DNA of 64,000 nucleotides from Azonexus sp. R2A61. Lineage in GTDB: Bacteria; Pseudomonadota; Gammaproteobacteria; Burkholderiales; Rhodocyclaceae. Below are positions 54,684-62,791 of this stretch, piece after piece (within the stretch, counting starts at the first letter, position 1; each line of letters opens with the position of its first letter). The notes below the pieces were generated by a model. That model was given only the letters and a program-made list of their open reading frames with translations, was not told the origin of the DNA and ran no database searches. The position numbers and the translations under genes are program-made. The stretch is from NCBI RefSeq assembly GCF_021401135.1, contig NZ_JACBFO010000001.1:62001-126000 (forward strand), read 5' to 3'.

Positions 54684-55510
54684 AATTCGATTTCTCCGGA
54701 GAAGACGGTGACAGCCGGGCCGGTCATCAGGACCGGACGCCCTTCGCCGCCCCAGGCAATATTGAGGTCGCCGCCACGCGTCGTCACGCGTACCGGCGAT
54801 TCGAGCAGACCGCGCCGGATACCGGCCACCGCCGCCGCACAGGCACCGGTGCCGCAGGCCAGCGTTTCGCCGGCCCCGCGCTCGTAGACGCGTAGCTTGA
54901 TCGCGTGCTTGTCGACGATCTGCATGAAACCGGCGTTGACCCGTTGCGGAAAACGCGGGTGCGATTCGATCAGCGGCCCGTGCTCGCCGACGGCAGCCGT
55001 ATCGACGCTGCCGACCACCTGCACGGCATGCGGATTGCCCATCGAGACGACACTGATTTCCAGCGTTTCGTCGGCGACATCAAGGTTGTAGACGATGGTG
55101 TCGTCATCGTGCAGGAAAGGAATCTCGGCCGGCAAAAACCGCGGAATACCCATGTCGACCGTGACATTGCCGTCGCCTTCAAGACGCGGCGAAATCACGC
55201 CCTTCATCGTCTCGACGCGGATTTCGCGCTTGTCGGTCAGCCCCTGCTCGTGCACGAAACGCACGAAACAGCGAGCGCCGTTGCCACACTGCTCAACTTC
55301 ACCGCCGTCGGCATTGAAGATGCGATAGCGGAAATCGACGTCGTCGCGTCCCGGCTTCTCGACCAGCAACAACTGGTCGCAACCGACGCCGAAATGACGG
55401 TCAGCGAGATAGCGGACCTGTTCGGGCTTCAGCGCCAGGGGCTGGCGCACGCCGTCCAGCACAACGAAATCGTTGCCCAGACCGTGCATCTTGGAAAACT
55501 TGAGCTTCAC
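54680..55510 (-). CDS. dapF: Diaminopimelate epimerase
   Basis: DapF converts L,L- to meso-diaminopimelate for lysine and peptidoglycan synthesis. The 276-residue protein begins [20 protein letters not shown]. The first catalytic Cys lies in [13 protein letters not shown] (near 73-80) and the second in [16 protein letters not shown] (near 218), the two-thiol mechanism of this family. GNPHAVQVV is also conserved. Length is normal. It is first in the dapF-DUF484-xerC block; the 60 bases upstream are A+T-rich and may hold its promoter. Confidence 0.97.
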   Translation of the reverse strand: MKLKFSKMHGLGNDFVVLDGVRQPLALKPEQVRYLADRHFGVGCDQLLLVEKPGRDDVDFRYRIFNADGGEVEQCGNGARCFVRFVHEQGLTDKREIRVETMKGVISPRLEGDGNVTVDMGIPRFLPAEIPFLHDDDTIVYNLDVADETLEISVVSMGNPHAVQVVGSVDTAAVGEHGPLIESHPRFPQRVNAGFMQIVDKHAIKLRVYERGAGETLACGTGACAAAVAGIRRGLLESPVRVTTRGGDLNIAWGGEGRPVLMTGPAVTVFSGEIEL

Positions 55511-55570
55511 GAAATGCTCCGCGGTTGAATGTTAAAAATCATAGCAGAGACAATTGCTTATCTCAAATTT

Positions 55571-56074
55571 CTAAAGCTTTTTCTCCATCACGAAATCATC
55601 CATCACGTAACCCCCGCCGATATCCTCGACCGTTGCCTCGCGAACGGTGAATCCGTATTTCATGTAAGAGTTGATCGCCTTGGCGTTGCGCTTGTTGACC
55701 TGCAGGACGACGCAAGGATAACCCTGCTTTTTCGCCCGCTCGGCGACATGGGCGATCAGCCGCCCGCCGACGCCCTGGCGCTGCACATCGGGATGGATGT
55801 AGAGCTTGTCCAGCTTGAATTCGCCCTTGCGAATTTCGCTGAACGCAAATCCGATGCGGCGGCCTTCGAAAAAGGCCTGATCGAGCCATTTGTGCAGGTC
55901 CTCAAGATCATCGTACAGACGCTCGTGCCCATAGCGCTGCTCGAGCATGAAGTCGATCTGCTCCTGGGTGATGATGCCAGGGTAGCTGGCCTGCCAGATT
56001 TCCCGGGCCAGGGTTGAAATGGCCGGCACATCGGGCGGCGTGACGGGGCGAATCTCGATATTCAGGCTGCTCAT
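55571..56074 (-). CDS. GNAT-family N-acetyltransferase
   Basis: A 167-residue acetyltransferase. The acetyl-CoA binding motif A reads LDKLYIHPDVQRQGVGGRLI (Q/RxxGxG/A form), followed by VVLQVNKRNAKAINSYMKYGFTV, the usual motif B. The N-terminal part RPVTPPDVPAISTLAREIW is typical of the RimI/YjaB-like group. Its substrate is unknown. It sits one base from the lipid A acyltransferase upstream, so co-transcription is likely, though the functional link is not evident. Confidence 0.85.
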   Translation of the reverse strand: MSSLNIEIRPVTPPDVPAISTLAREIWQASYPGIITQEQIDFMLEQRYGHERLYDDLEDLHKWLDQAFFEGRRIGFAFSEIRKGEFKLDKLYIHPDVQRQGVGGRLIAHVAERAKKQGYPCVVLQVNKRNAKAINSYMKYGFTVREATVEDIGGGYVMDDFVMEKKL

Positions 56075-56075
56075 T

Positions 56076-56948
56076 TCAGTAGAACCTCTGCTCTCCGGGT
56101 GGCCGGGTCTTGAAGCGCTTGTGCAACCAGAAATACTGCTCCGGCATGCGCAGCACCTGGCTTTCGATATATCGGTTCATCGCGGCGGTATCGGCCTCGA
56201 CGCTCTCGCCGGGAAAATTATCCCATGGCGGCTGAATTTCAATTTCATAACCATCATCGAGCAGGTGCGCGATACACGGCACGACATGCGCATTGGTCAA
56301 ACGCACCAGCCGGGACAAAGCCGGAATCGTTGCGGCCGACACCCCGAAGAACGGCACGAAGATCGATTCCTTGGGCCCGAAATCCATGTCCGGCAGATAA
56401 TAGAACGGGTGGCCCTCCTTCATCGTCTTGACGATCTTGCGCAGACCGTCCTGACGGGAAAACAAGATGGTTTCGCTGAAACGGCGGCGCCCCTCGAACA
56501 TCAAACGGTCGAATACCGGATTTTTCTGACGCGAGTAGACGCTGCAACCGACACCGAACATCGAGATACGCGTTGCCGCCGCATCGAGCCCGACGAAATG
56601 CGGCGACAGAACAACCACCGGCCGGCCGTCGGCAGGGAACAGATATTCACGGCCAGTTACCCGGATCAGGCGCTCCAGACGCGATTTCGGCGCCCACCAC
56701 AACAGCACGCGATCGAGCGCCGCACAGGCAAAGGCGATCACGTGCCGGCGCGCCAACTGTTCCCGCTCGACAGACGGCATGTCGGGAAAACACAAGGCCA
56801 GATTGGTCAGCGTGACCTTGCGACGCTCCCGACCCACGGCATAGAAGAAACGCCCCAGGCCTCGTCCGCAGGCGCGCAACGCTCCGATCGGCAACCAGTG
56901 CAGCAACCACAGGAAGGCGACGGCCAGATGGGACAGCAGATGTTTCAA
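56076..56948 (-). CDS. Lipid A biosynthesis acyltransferase (LpxL/HtrB family), second copy
   Basis: A 290-residue enzyme if translation starts at TTG 56948, which overlaps the stop of the upstream paralog (TTGA). It has an N-terminal hydrophobic anchor (about 1-30, LLSHLAVAFLWLLHWLP). The acyltransferase HX4D motif lies in LSPHFVGLD, and MDFGPKESIFVPFFG is a conserved LpxL/LpxM block. It probably adds a secondary acyl chain (lauroyl or myristoyl) to lipid A at the inner membrane. It may act on a different position from its neighbour, or with a different acyl chain. Confidence 0.88.
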   Translation of the reverse strand: MKHLLSHLAVAFLWLLHWLPIGALRACGRGLGRFFYAVGRERRKVTLTNLALCFPDMPSVEREQLARRHVIAFACAALDRVLLWWAPKSRLERLIRVTGREYLFPADGRPVVVLSPHFVGLDAAATRISMFGVGCSVYSRQKNPVFDRLMFEGRRRFSETILFSRQDGLRKIVKTMKEGHPFYYLPDMDFGPKESIFVPFFGVSAATIPALSRLVRLTNAHVVPCIAHLLDDGYEIEIQPPWDNFPGESVEADTAAMNRYIESQVLRMPEQYFWLHKRFKTRPPGEQRFY

Positions 56949-57799
56949 GCCGCCCCCCCGCGCCGATCCGGCGCCTCGGCACCGGCCGGTCGCTTGTAAC
57001 GGTTGTAGCCCCAGAGGTACTGACTCGGACAACTGCGGATCAGGCGCTCGACCTGCCAGTTGATCTGCTGCGCTCGATCGATGGTATTCCCGGACAAGGG
57101 CTCACCGGGCGGCAGGAAATGGATGCGGTAACCGCGACCGCCAGGCAGACGCTCGCCCCAGGTCAGCAGTGTTGCCGCGTCGGTTTCGGTCAGCCTGGCC
57201 GCCAGGGTCATGGTGTAGGCCTCACGATCGAAGAAACGCAACCAGACGCCTTCTCCGGTTTTCGGCGCCTGATCCGGCAGCAACCCGACCATTTGCCCTT
57301 TTCTCAGCGCCTTGATCAGTGAACGGACCCCCGACAGATCCGCCGGCGCCAGATGCAGATTGTCGCGCTGGCGCCCCATCAGGATCAGTCGCTGGGCCGC
57401 CTCGGATTTCGGTGGGCGGTAAAGCACGGTGATGTCACCGAAAGTGGACAGATACTGGGCGGTGATTTCGAAACAGCCCAGGTGCGGCGTCAGGAACACG
57501 ATGCCCTGCCCACGGCTGCGAGCCGCTTCGACATGTTCCCAGCCGACGACTTCGCGCACGAGCGCGCTGGCTTCATCCAGCGAGCGCATCCAGATGCGCG
57601 ACAGTTCGATCATCTGCTTGCCGGTTTCGGCCGCGATGGCGCCATGCAGCGAAGACGGCAAACCGGCTTGCGCAACATTCTCGGCGAGGTGCCGACGATA
57701 AGTCGGCGACAGCCAGTAGACCAACTTGCCAAGAACAGCGCCCAGAACATGCAGTACAGGCAACGGCAGGCGGCCGAGTATCCGGAAAAGGAAAACCAT
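56945..57799 (-). CDS. lpxL: Lipid A biosynthesis acyltransferase (LpxL/HtrB family), first copy
   Basis: A 284-residue member of the same family as the adjacent gene, with an N-terminal hydrophobic segment (about 1-28). The catalytic motif is HX4E in LTPHLGCFEI, and LLPDQAPKTGEGVWLRFF matches the block that precedes the substrate cleft. The C-terminal YLWGYNRYKRP is typical. The gene is divergent from metK. Tandem paralogs suggest two secondary acylation steps; which acyl position each serves cannot be read from sequence. Confidence 0.88.
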   Translation of the reverse strand: MVFLFRILGRLPLPVLHVLGAVLGKLVYWLSPTYRRHLAENVAQAGLPSSLHGAIAAETGKQMIELSRIWMRSLDEASALVREVVGWEHVEAARSRGQGIVFLTPHLGCFEITAQYLSTFGDITVLYRPPKSEAAQRLILMGRQRDNLHLAPADLSGVRSLIKALRKGQMVGLLPDQAPKTGEGVWLRFFDREAYTMTLAARLTETDAATLLTWGERLPGGRGYRIHFLPPGEPLSGNTIDRAQQINWQVERLIRSCPSQYLWGYNRYKRPAGAEAPDRRGGAA

Positions 57800-57812
57800 G
57801 TCTCACCCGGGG

Positions 57813-57840
57813 TTGAAGCCCGGAGAAAAAAGAATAATAT
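57813..57840 (+). promoter_or_regulatory. Predicted promoter of metK
   Basis: TTGAAG and TAATAT are separated by 16 bases; match is moderate (four of six in each). The expected start near 57847 coincides with the first paired base of the riboswitch-like RNA. Confidence 0.4.
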
Positions 57841-57846
57841 TATGGG

Positions 57847-57900
57847 TTCGCCGAGTTAAACAGACAACTTGCGGGGCGATGACAAATACCGCTAAAGCGT
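57847..57900 (+). promoter_or_regulatory. SAM-II-like riboswitch aptamer upstream of metK
   Basis: The region fits the SAM-II fold. A P1 stem (TCGCC 57848-57852 with GGCGA 57875-57879) encloses a loop starting GAGTTAAAC. After P1 comes TGACAAAT (SAM-II: TGATAAAT), then CCGCTAAAG (SAM-II: GCTAAA). GCGG 57871-57874 in the loop can pair with CCGC 57889-57892 to form the pseudoknot. A local hairpin CGC-TAAA-GCG (57890-57899) competes with this pairing. SAM-II elements are H-type pseudoknots that lower expression when SAM binds. The SAM-synthetase gene downstream fits. SAM-V, with a similar core, is an alternative. Judged by eye, without a covariance model. Confidence 0.7.
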
Positions 57901-57904
57901 CGCC

Positions 57905-57953
57905 TGCTCGTGGTCCGAAGCCGGTAACGCGGGACCAAAGGACCACTGGAGCA
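57905..57953 (+). promoter_or_regulatory. Hairpin covering the metK Shine-Dalgarno site
   Basis: TGCTC plus GTGGTCC (57905-57916) pair with GGACCAC (57940-57946) and, after two bulged bases, GAGCA (57949-57953). The ribosome site GGAG (57948-57951) is thus mostly in the stem, six bases before the ATG. The left arm TGGTCC can instead pair with GGGACC at 57931-57936, which would free the site. This is a plausible expression platform for the SAM-II-like element. Confidence 0.6.
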
Positions 57954-57957
57954 CGCC

Positions 57958-59121
57958 ATGAGCGAATTCTTCTTCACCTCGGAATCGGTTTCCGAAGGCC
58001 ACCCCGACAAGGTTGCCGACCAGATTTCCGACGCCATCCTCGACGCCATCCTCGCCCAGGACAAACATTCCCGCGTCGCCGCCGAAACGCTGTGCAACAC
58101 CGGTCTGGTGGTGCTGGCCGGCGAGATCACCACCAACGCCAACGTCGATTACATCCAGGTCGCGCGCGATACCATCAAGCGCATCGGCTACGACAACACC
58201 GACTACGGCATCGACTACAAGGGCTGCGCCGTGCTCGTCGCCTACGACAAGCAGAGCCCGGACATCGCCCAGGGCGTGGACAAGGCCTACGACGACAACC
58301 TCAACCAGGGTGCCGGCGACCAGGGCCTGATGTTCGGCTACGCCTGCGACGAAACCCCGTCGCTGATGCCGCTGCCGATCTACCTGTCGCATCGTCTGGT
58401 CGAACGCCAGGCCCTGCTGCGCAAGGACGGTCGCCTGGCCTGGGCGCGCCCGGACGCCAAGTCGCAAGTGACCATCAAGTACGTCGACGGCAAGCCCTAC
58501 TGCATCGACACCGTCGTGCTGTCCACGCAGCACTCGCCGGACATCAGCCTGGAAGACCTGCGCGAATCGACCATCGAGCAGATCATCAAGCCGGTGCTGC
58601 CGAAGGAATTGATCAAGGGCGACATCAAGTTCCTGGTCAACCCGACCGGCCGCTTCGTCGTCGGCGGCCCGCAGGGCGACTGCGGCCTGACCGGCCGCAA
58701 GATCATCGTCGACACCTACGGCGGTGCCGCACCGCACGGCGGCGGCGCCTTCTCCGGCAAGGATCCGTCCAAGGTCGACCGCTCCGCCGCCTACGCCGGC
58801 CGCTACGTCGCCAAGAACATCGTCGCCGCCGGCCTGGCTTCCAAGTGCCTGGTGCAGGTCTCCTACGCCATCGGCGTCGCTGAGCCGACCTCGGTGATGG
58901 TCGAAACCTTCGGCACCGGCAAGGTCAGCAACGAAACCCTGACCGCGCTGATCCGCAAGCACTTCGACCTGCGCCCGAAGGGCATCGTCAACATGCTCGA
59001 CCTGCTCCGCCCGATCTACCAGAAGACCGCCGCCTACGGCCACTTCGGCCGCGACGAGCCGGAGTTCAGCTGGGAAGCGACGGATCGCGCCGCCCTACTC
59101 AGGGGGGATGCCGGCCTCTGA
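57958..59121 (+). CDS. metK: S-adenosylmethionine synthetase
   Basis: MetK makes SAM from methionine and ATP. The 387-residue protein starts [22 protein letters not shown], with the ATP-binding His in GHPDK. It has the [12 protein letters not shown] hexapeptide motif, the [11 protein letters not shown] region with GGGAFSGKD, and the C-terminal [13 protein letters not shown]. All are intact and length is normal. The start follows GGAG at good spacing inside a predicted hairpin. It opens a + strand block of methyl-cycle genes; an intrinsic terminator ends its transcript. Confidence 0.98.
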   Translation: MSEFFFTSESVSEGHPDKVADQISDAILDAILAQDKHSRVAAETLCNTGLVVLAGEITTNANVDYIQVARDTIKRIGYDNTDYGIDYKGCAVLVAYDKQSPDIAQGVDKAYDDNLNQGAGDQGLMFGYACDETPSLMPLPIYLSHRLVERQALLRKDGRLAWARPDAKSQVTIKYVDGKPYCIDTVVLSTQHSPDISLEDLRESTIEQIIKPVLPKELIKGDIKFLVNPTGRFVVGGPQGDCGLTGRKIIVDTYGGAAPHGGGAFSGKDPSKVDRSAAYAGRYVAKNIVAAGLASKCLVQVSYAIGVAEPTSVMVETFGTGKVSNETLTALIRKHFDLRPKGIVNMLDLLRPIYQKTAAYGHFGRDEPEFSWEATDRAALLRGDAGL

Positions 59122-59148
59122 TCGGCCCGGCATCAACCGCAGCAAGTC

Positions 59149-59178
59149 AAAAGGACGCTACGGCGTCCTTTTTCTTTG
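59149..59178 (+). terminator. Intrinsic terminator of metK
   Basis: An 8-bp stem AAGGACGC/GCGTCCTT with loop TACG is followed by TTTCTTT, about 30 bases after the metK stop. Confidence 0.85.
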
Positions 59179-59228
59179 GAGCGACAACAGCGTGGCGATC
59201 ACGCTGCTGAATTTTACAAATCAGTAAG

Positions 59229-59256
59229 TTACAAATAGTTTACAGATAAATATAAT
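59229..59256 (+). promoter_or_regulatory. Predicted sigma-70 promoter of the 71-residue protein gene
   Basis: A perfect TATAAT at 59251-59256 lies 16 bases after TTACAA. The surrounding 60 bases are A+T-rich. The start codon of the next gene is 31 bases downstream. Confidence 0.6.
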
Positions 59257-59286
59257 GCCATCGTTCTAACAACGAGGTGTCCAGCC

Positions 59287-59502
59287 ATGACTGGGAAACG
59301 CCGAGGAGACAAAGGCAAGCGGAAAACCGCCGAACCGCGAGCAGAGTACGTTGCCGCGGTACGCTACGCCGATGGCAGTCGCGAGCTTTTCCACATTCGC
59401 AACGCCGACGATATTGACGACGCCAGAGCACTGGTTTTCAGCCAGCTGGGGGACATCGCAGCAGTCGTCATCGCCCGCCGCAGCAGTGCTGGTACGCGAT
59501 GA
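59287..59502 (+). CDS. Small basic protein of unknown function between metK and ahcY
   Basis: A 71-residue protein with ATG at 59287, ribosome site GAGGTG and its own consensus-like promoter. The N-terminus is very basic (MTGKRRGDKGKRKTAEPR). The rest predicts a small alpha/beta fold: YVAAVRYADGSRELFHI (two strands), NADDIDDARALVFSQL (helix) and AAVVIARR (strand). It has no membrane segment and no family I recognise. It might bind RNA or a partner via the basic tail. Because it sits between two riboswitch-controlled methyl-cycle genes, a link is possible but unproven. Confidence 0.65.
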   Translation: MTGKRRGDKGKRKTAEPRAEYVAAVRYADGSRELFHIRNADDIDDARALVFSQLGDIAAVVIARRSSAGTR

Positions 59503-59523
59503 AACAGTTTCGCCAGTCGACGC

Positions 59524-59529
59524 TATAAT
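59524..59529 (+). promoter_or_regulatory. Predicted -10 element of the ahcY promoter
   Basis: TATAAT lies about eight bases before the predicted first base of the SAH riboswitch. The -35 region 17 bases upstream (GAAACA) is weak. Confidence 0.5.
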
Positions 59530-59536
59530 CTCCGGC

Positions 59537-59594
59537 TTCCGAGGAGCGCTGCAAGAGACCCTATCTCTCAGGCTCGGTTCAAAACTGCGCTCAC
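59537..59594 (+). promoter_or_regulatory. SAH riboswitch upstream of ahcY
   Basis: The element matches the known SAH aptamer. P1 is CCGAG (59539-59543) with CTCGG (59573-59577). An AGAGA/TCTCT stem sits in between, and GAGCGC (59544-59549) pairs with GCGCTC (59587-59592) as the pseudoknot. The conserved GAGGAGCGCTGCAA stretch is clear. SAH riboswitches turn on gene expression when S-adenosylhomocysteine rises, and the gene here hydrolyses SAH. Downstream, GTGAG at 59625-59629 can pair with CTCAC at 59590-59594 and compete with the pseudoknot, a possible expression switch. Confidence 0.92.
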
Positions 59595-59672
59595 TGTCCA
59601 ACCCTGCCGGGCGCAGGGGGTTCGGTGAGTTGAACACCGCCCCTCCCCGTCACAGTTATTCAGGAGCTTACT

Positions 59673-61073
59673 GTGGCCAATACCCAAGACTACGTCATTG
59701 CCGACATCAACCTTGCCGACTGGGGTCGCAAGGAAATCCGCATCGCCGAAGGCGAAATGCCGGGCCTGATGGCCATTCGCGAAGAATTCGCGAAGACCCA
59801 GCCGCTCAAGGGCGCGCGCATCACCGGTTCGCTGCACATGACCATCCAGACCGCCGTGCTGATCGAGACGCTGACCGCGCTCGGCGCCGAAGTCCGCTGG
59901 GCCTCGTGCAACATCTTCTCGACCCAGGACCACGCCGCCGCCGCGATTGCCGCCGCCGGCATCCCGGTCTTTGCCGTCAAGGGCGAAACCCTGACCGATT
60001 ACTGGGACTACACCCACCGCATCTTCGAATGGACCGACGGCGGTTACTCGAACATGATCCTCGACGACGGCGGCGACGCAACCCTGCTGCTGCACCTCGG
60101 CGCCAAGGCCGAGAAAGACATCTCGGTGCTGGCCAAGCCGGGTTCGGAAGAAGAAACCATCCTCTTCGCCGCGATCAAGGCCAAGCTGGCCGTCGATCCG
60201 ACCTGGTATTCCGTTCGCCTGGCGCAGATCAAGGGCGTCACCGAAGAAACCACCACCGGCGTCCATCGCCTGTACCAGATGCACCAGCGTGGCGACCTCA
60301 AGTTCCCGGCCATCAACGTCAACGACTCGGTCACCAAGTCCAAGTTCGACAACCTCTACGGCTGCCGCGAATCGCTGGTCGACGGCATCAAGCGCGCCAC
60401 CGACGTCATGGTCGCCGGCAAGATCGCCGTGATCTGCGGCTACGGCGACGTAGGCAAGGGTTCGGCGCAAGCCATGCGCGCCCTGTCGGCGCAAGTCTGG
60501 GTCACCGAAATCGACCCGATCTGCGCGCTGCAGGCTGCCATGGAAGGCTACCGCGTGGTCACCATGGAATACGCCGCCGACAAGGCCGACATCTTCGTCA
60601 CCACGACCGGCAACTTCCACGTCATCCAGCACGACCACATGGTCAAGATGAAGAACAACGCCATCGTCTGCAACATCGGCCACTTCGACAACGAAATCGA
60701 TGTCGCCTCGCTGGAAAAGTACCAGTGGGAAGAGATCAAGCCGCAGGTCGATCACGTCATCTTCCCGGACGGCAAGCGCATCATCCTGCTCGCCAAGGGT
60801 CGCCTGGTGAACCTTGGTTGCGGCACCGGCCATCCGTCCTACGTGATGTCCTCGTCGTTCGCCAACCAGACCATCGCCCAGATCGAGCTGTTCACCAAGA
60901 CCGCCGACTACCCGGTGGGTGTCTACACGCTGCCCAAGCACCTCGACGAAAAGGTCGCCCGCCTGCAGTTGAAGACGCTCAACGTGCAACTGTCGACGCT
61001 GACGCAGCAACAGGCCGACTACATCGGCGTGCCGGTGGAAGGCCCGTACAAGGCCGACCACTACCGCTACTGA
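59673..61073 (+). CDS. ahcY: Adenosylhomocysteinase
   Basis: AhcY splits S-adenosylhomocysteine to adenosine and homocysteine with bound NAD. The 466-residue protein starts at GTG 59673 after the site CAGGAG. It has the substrate-binding [20 protein letters not shown] region, [21 protein letters not shown] (with catalytic Lys and Asp), the NAD-binding [13 protein letters not shown] and C-terminal [17 protein letters not shown] and KADHYRY. It is the long form with an insert near residue 150, common in Proteobacteria. Expression is expected to rise with SAH via the upstream riboswitch. Confidence 0.98.
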   Translation: MANTQDYVIADINLADWGRKEIRIAEGEMPGLMAIREEFAKTQPLKGARITGSLHMTIQTAVLIETLTALGAEVRWASCNIFSTQDHAAAAIAAAGIPVFAVKGETLTDYWDYTHRIFEWTDGGYSNMILDDGGDATLLLHLGAKAEKDISVLAKPGSEEETILFAAIKAKLAVDPTWYSVRLAQIKGVTEETTTGVHRLYQMHQRGDLKFPAINVNDSVTKSKFDNLYGCRESLVDGIKRATDVMVAGKIAVICGYGDVGKGSAQAMRALSAQVWVTEIDPICALQAAMEGYRVVTMEYAADKADIFVTTTGNFHVIQHDHMVKMKNNAIVCNIGHFDNEIDVASLEKYQWEEIKPQVDHVIFPDGKRIILLAKGRLVNLGCGTGHPSYVMSSSFANQTIAQIELFTKTADYPVGVYTLPKHLDEKVARLQLKTLNVQLSTLTQQQADYIGVPVEGPYKADHYRY

Positions 61074-61104
61074 TCGTCCGCAGCTGCCGCCACCGGCCGC
61101 CCCG

Positions 61105-61932
61105 ATGAGCATGAACTCCTTCCATGCCCGCCAGGGCGGTCGGCATCGTGACGAAAAACCGGTCAAGACACCGGTCGACCGTCACGGCCTGCTACGCGCC
61201 GACGCACTGCTGGTCCAGCGCGGACTGGCGGCGTCGCGCACGCAGGCGCAGCGGCTGATCGGCGAAGGCCGGGTACTCGTCGACGGCAAGGCAATCGCCA
61301 AACCGTCGCTGGAACTACCGGCTGACGCCGTCCTCGCCGTTGTCGAAGACGAAAGCGACCGCTACGTCTCGCGCGGCGGCCTCAAGCTAGCCGGCGCCCT
61401 GGCGCACACCGGTCTGGCTGTCACCGGCAGGATCTGCCTCGATGTCGGGCAATCCACCGGCGGCTTCACCGACTGCCTGCTGCAGGCCGGCGCCGCGCAA
61501 GTGGTCGGCGTCGATGTCGGTCACGGTCAACTGCACGGCAAGCTAAAAAACGATGGACGCGTCACCGCACTCGAAGGTATCAACTGCCGCGCGCTGACCA
61601 CCGCCGATCTCGGCGACGCCATGCCGACCGGCGGTTTTGACCTGATCGTCGGCGACGTTTCCTTCATCTCGATGACCCTGGTGCTGCCGCAACTGCCGGC
61701 GCTGCTCGCCGCCGACGGCGACCTGCTGCTGCTCATCAAGCCGCAGTTCGAGGTCGGCCCGCACAACATCGGCAAGGGCGGCATCGTGCGCGACCCGTCG
61801 CTGTACCGCGAGGTCGAAGGACGCTTCCTGGAAATTGCCAAAAAACTCGGGTTGACCGCCAAAGCCTGGCTCGACAGTCCCATCACCGGCGGCGACGGCA
61901 ACCGCGAATTCTTTATCTGGCTGAAAAAATGA
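61105..61932 (+). CDS. TlyA-family rRNA methyltransferase / S4-FtsJ protein
   Basis: A 275-residue TlyA-like protein. An N-terminal S4 domain (about 28-90, LRADALLVQRGLAASRTQAQRL and GRVLVDGKAIAKPS) precedes a FtsJ-type SAM-dependent methyltransferase domain with YVSRGGLKLAGAL, CLDVGQSTGGFTDCLLQAGA and DLIVGDVSFISMTLV. The catalytic Lys-Asp-Lys-Glu type residues appear to be present. In mycobacteria TlyA methylates rRNA; here the target is unknown. The stop overlaps metF by four bases, which ties a SAM-using enzyme to the methyl cycle. Confidence 0.9.
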   Translation: MSMNSFHARQGGRHRDEKPVKTPVDRHGLLRADALLVQRGLAASRTQAQRLIGEGRVLVDGKAIAKPSLELPADAVLAVVEDESDRYVSRGGLKLAGALAHTGLAVTGRICLDVGQSTGGFTDCLLQAGAAQVVGVDVGHGQLHGKLKNDGRVTALEGINCRALTTADLGDAMPTGGFDLIVGDVSFISMTLVLPQLPALLAADGDLLLLIKPQFEVGPHNIGKGGIVRDPSLYREVEGRFLEIAKKLGLTAKAWLDSPITGGDGNREFFIWLKK

Positions 61933-62753
61933 ACACCAATATCTCGATCGAATTCTTCCCGCCGCAGACGCCCGAAGGCGTGGAAAAGCTGCGTGCCACC
62001 CGGGCTGAACTGGCCAAACTGAAACCCGAGTTCTTCTCGGTCACCTACGGCGCCGGCGGCTCGACCCGCGAGCGCACTTTCGCCATCGTCCGCGAAATCG
62101 CCAGTGAAGGCTTCGACGCCGCGCCGCACCTGTCGTGCATCGGCTCGACGCGCGAATCTATCCGTGAAATCCTGGCCGAGTTCAAAGCGACCGGCGTCCG
62201 CCGCATCGTCGCCCTGCGCGGCGACCTGCCGTCGGGCATGGCCGAGGCCGGCGAATTCCGCTACGCCAACGAACTGGTCGAATTCATCCGCGCCGAAACC
62301 GGCAATCATTTCAGCCTCGAAGTCGCCGCCTACCCGGAATGGCACCCGCAGGCACGCAGCCCGAAGGACGACCTCGACGCCTTTGCGCGCAAGGTCAAGG
62401 CCGGCGCCAACTCGGCGATCACGCAGTATTTCTACAACGCCGACGCCTACTTCCATTTCGTCGACGAAGCACGCGCGCTCGGCGTCGACATCCCCATCGT
62501 GCCCGGCATCATGCCCATCGTCGGCTTCACCAAGCTGGCCCGCTTCTCGGACGCCTGCGGCGCCGACCTGCCGCGCTGGATGCGCAAGAAGTTCGAGAGC
62601 TTCGGCGACGACAGCGACTCGATCCGTGCTTTCGGCCTCGACCTGGTCACCGAGTTGTGCGAGCGCCTGCTCAAGGGCGGCGCCCCGGGGCTGCACTTCT
62701 ACAGCATGAACCAGTCGGCGCTAACCACGGAAATCTGCCGCCGCCTGGGTTGA
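61929..62753 (+). CDS. metF: Methylenetetrahydrofolate reductase
   Basis: MetF reduces 5,10-methylenetetrahydrofolate to 5-methyltetrahydrofolate, which supplies the methyl group for methionine. The 274-residue protein begins ISIEFFPPQTPEGVEKL, with the catalytic Glu in EFFPP. FSVTYGAGGSTRERT, ALRGDLPSG and GANSAITQYFYNADAYFHF are family blocks for FAD and substrate binding. Length is standard for bacterial MetF. It follows tlyA with a four-base overlap, giving metK-ahcY-tlyA-metF across 5 kb. Confidence 0.97.
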   Translation: MNTNISIEFFPPQTPEGVEKLRATRAELAKLKPEFFSVTYGAGGSTRERTFAIVREIASEGFDAAPHLSCIGSTRESIREILAEFKATGVRRIVALRGDLPSGMAEAGEFRYANELVEFIRAETGNHFSLEVAAYPEWHPQARSPKDDLDAFARKVKAGANSAITQYFYNADAYFHFVDEARALGVDIPIVPGIMPIVGFTKLARFSDACGADLPRWMRKKFESFGDDSDSIRAFGLDLVTELCERLLKGGAPGLHFYSMNQSALTTEICRRLG

Positions 62754-62791
62754 CCGCAGCAGAGACGCCGGTGCCGGAGTAAGATGTCGCG

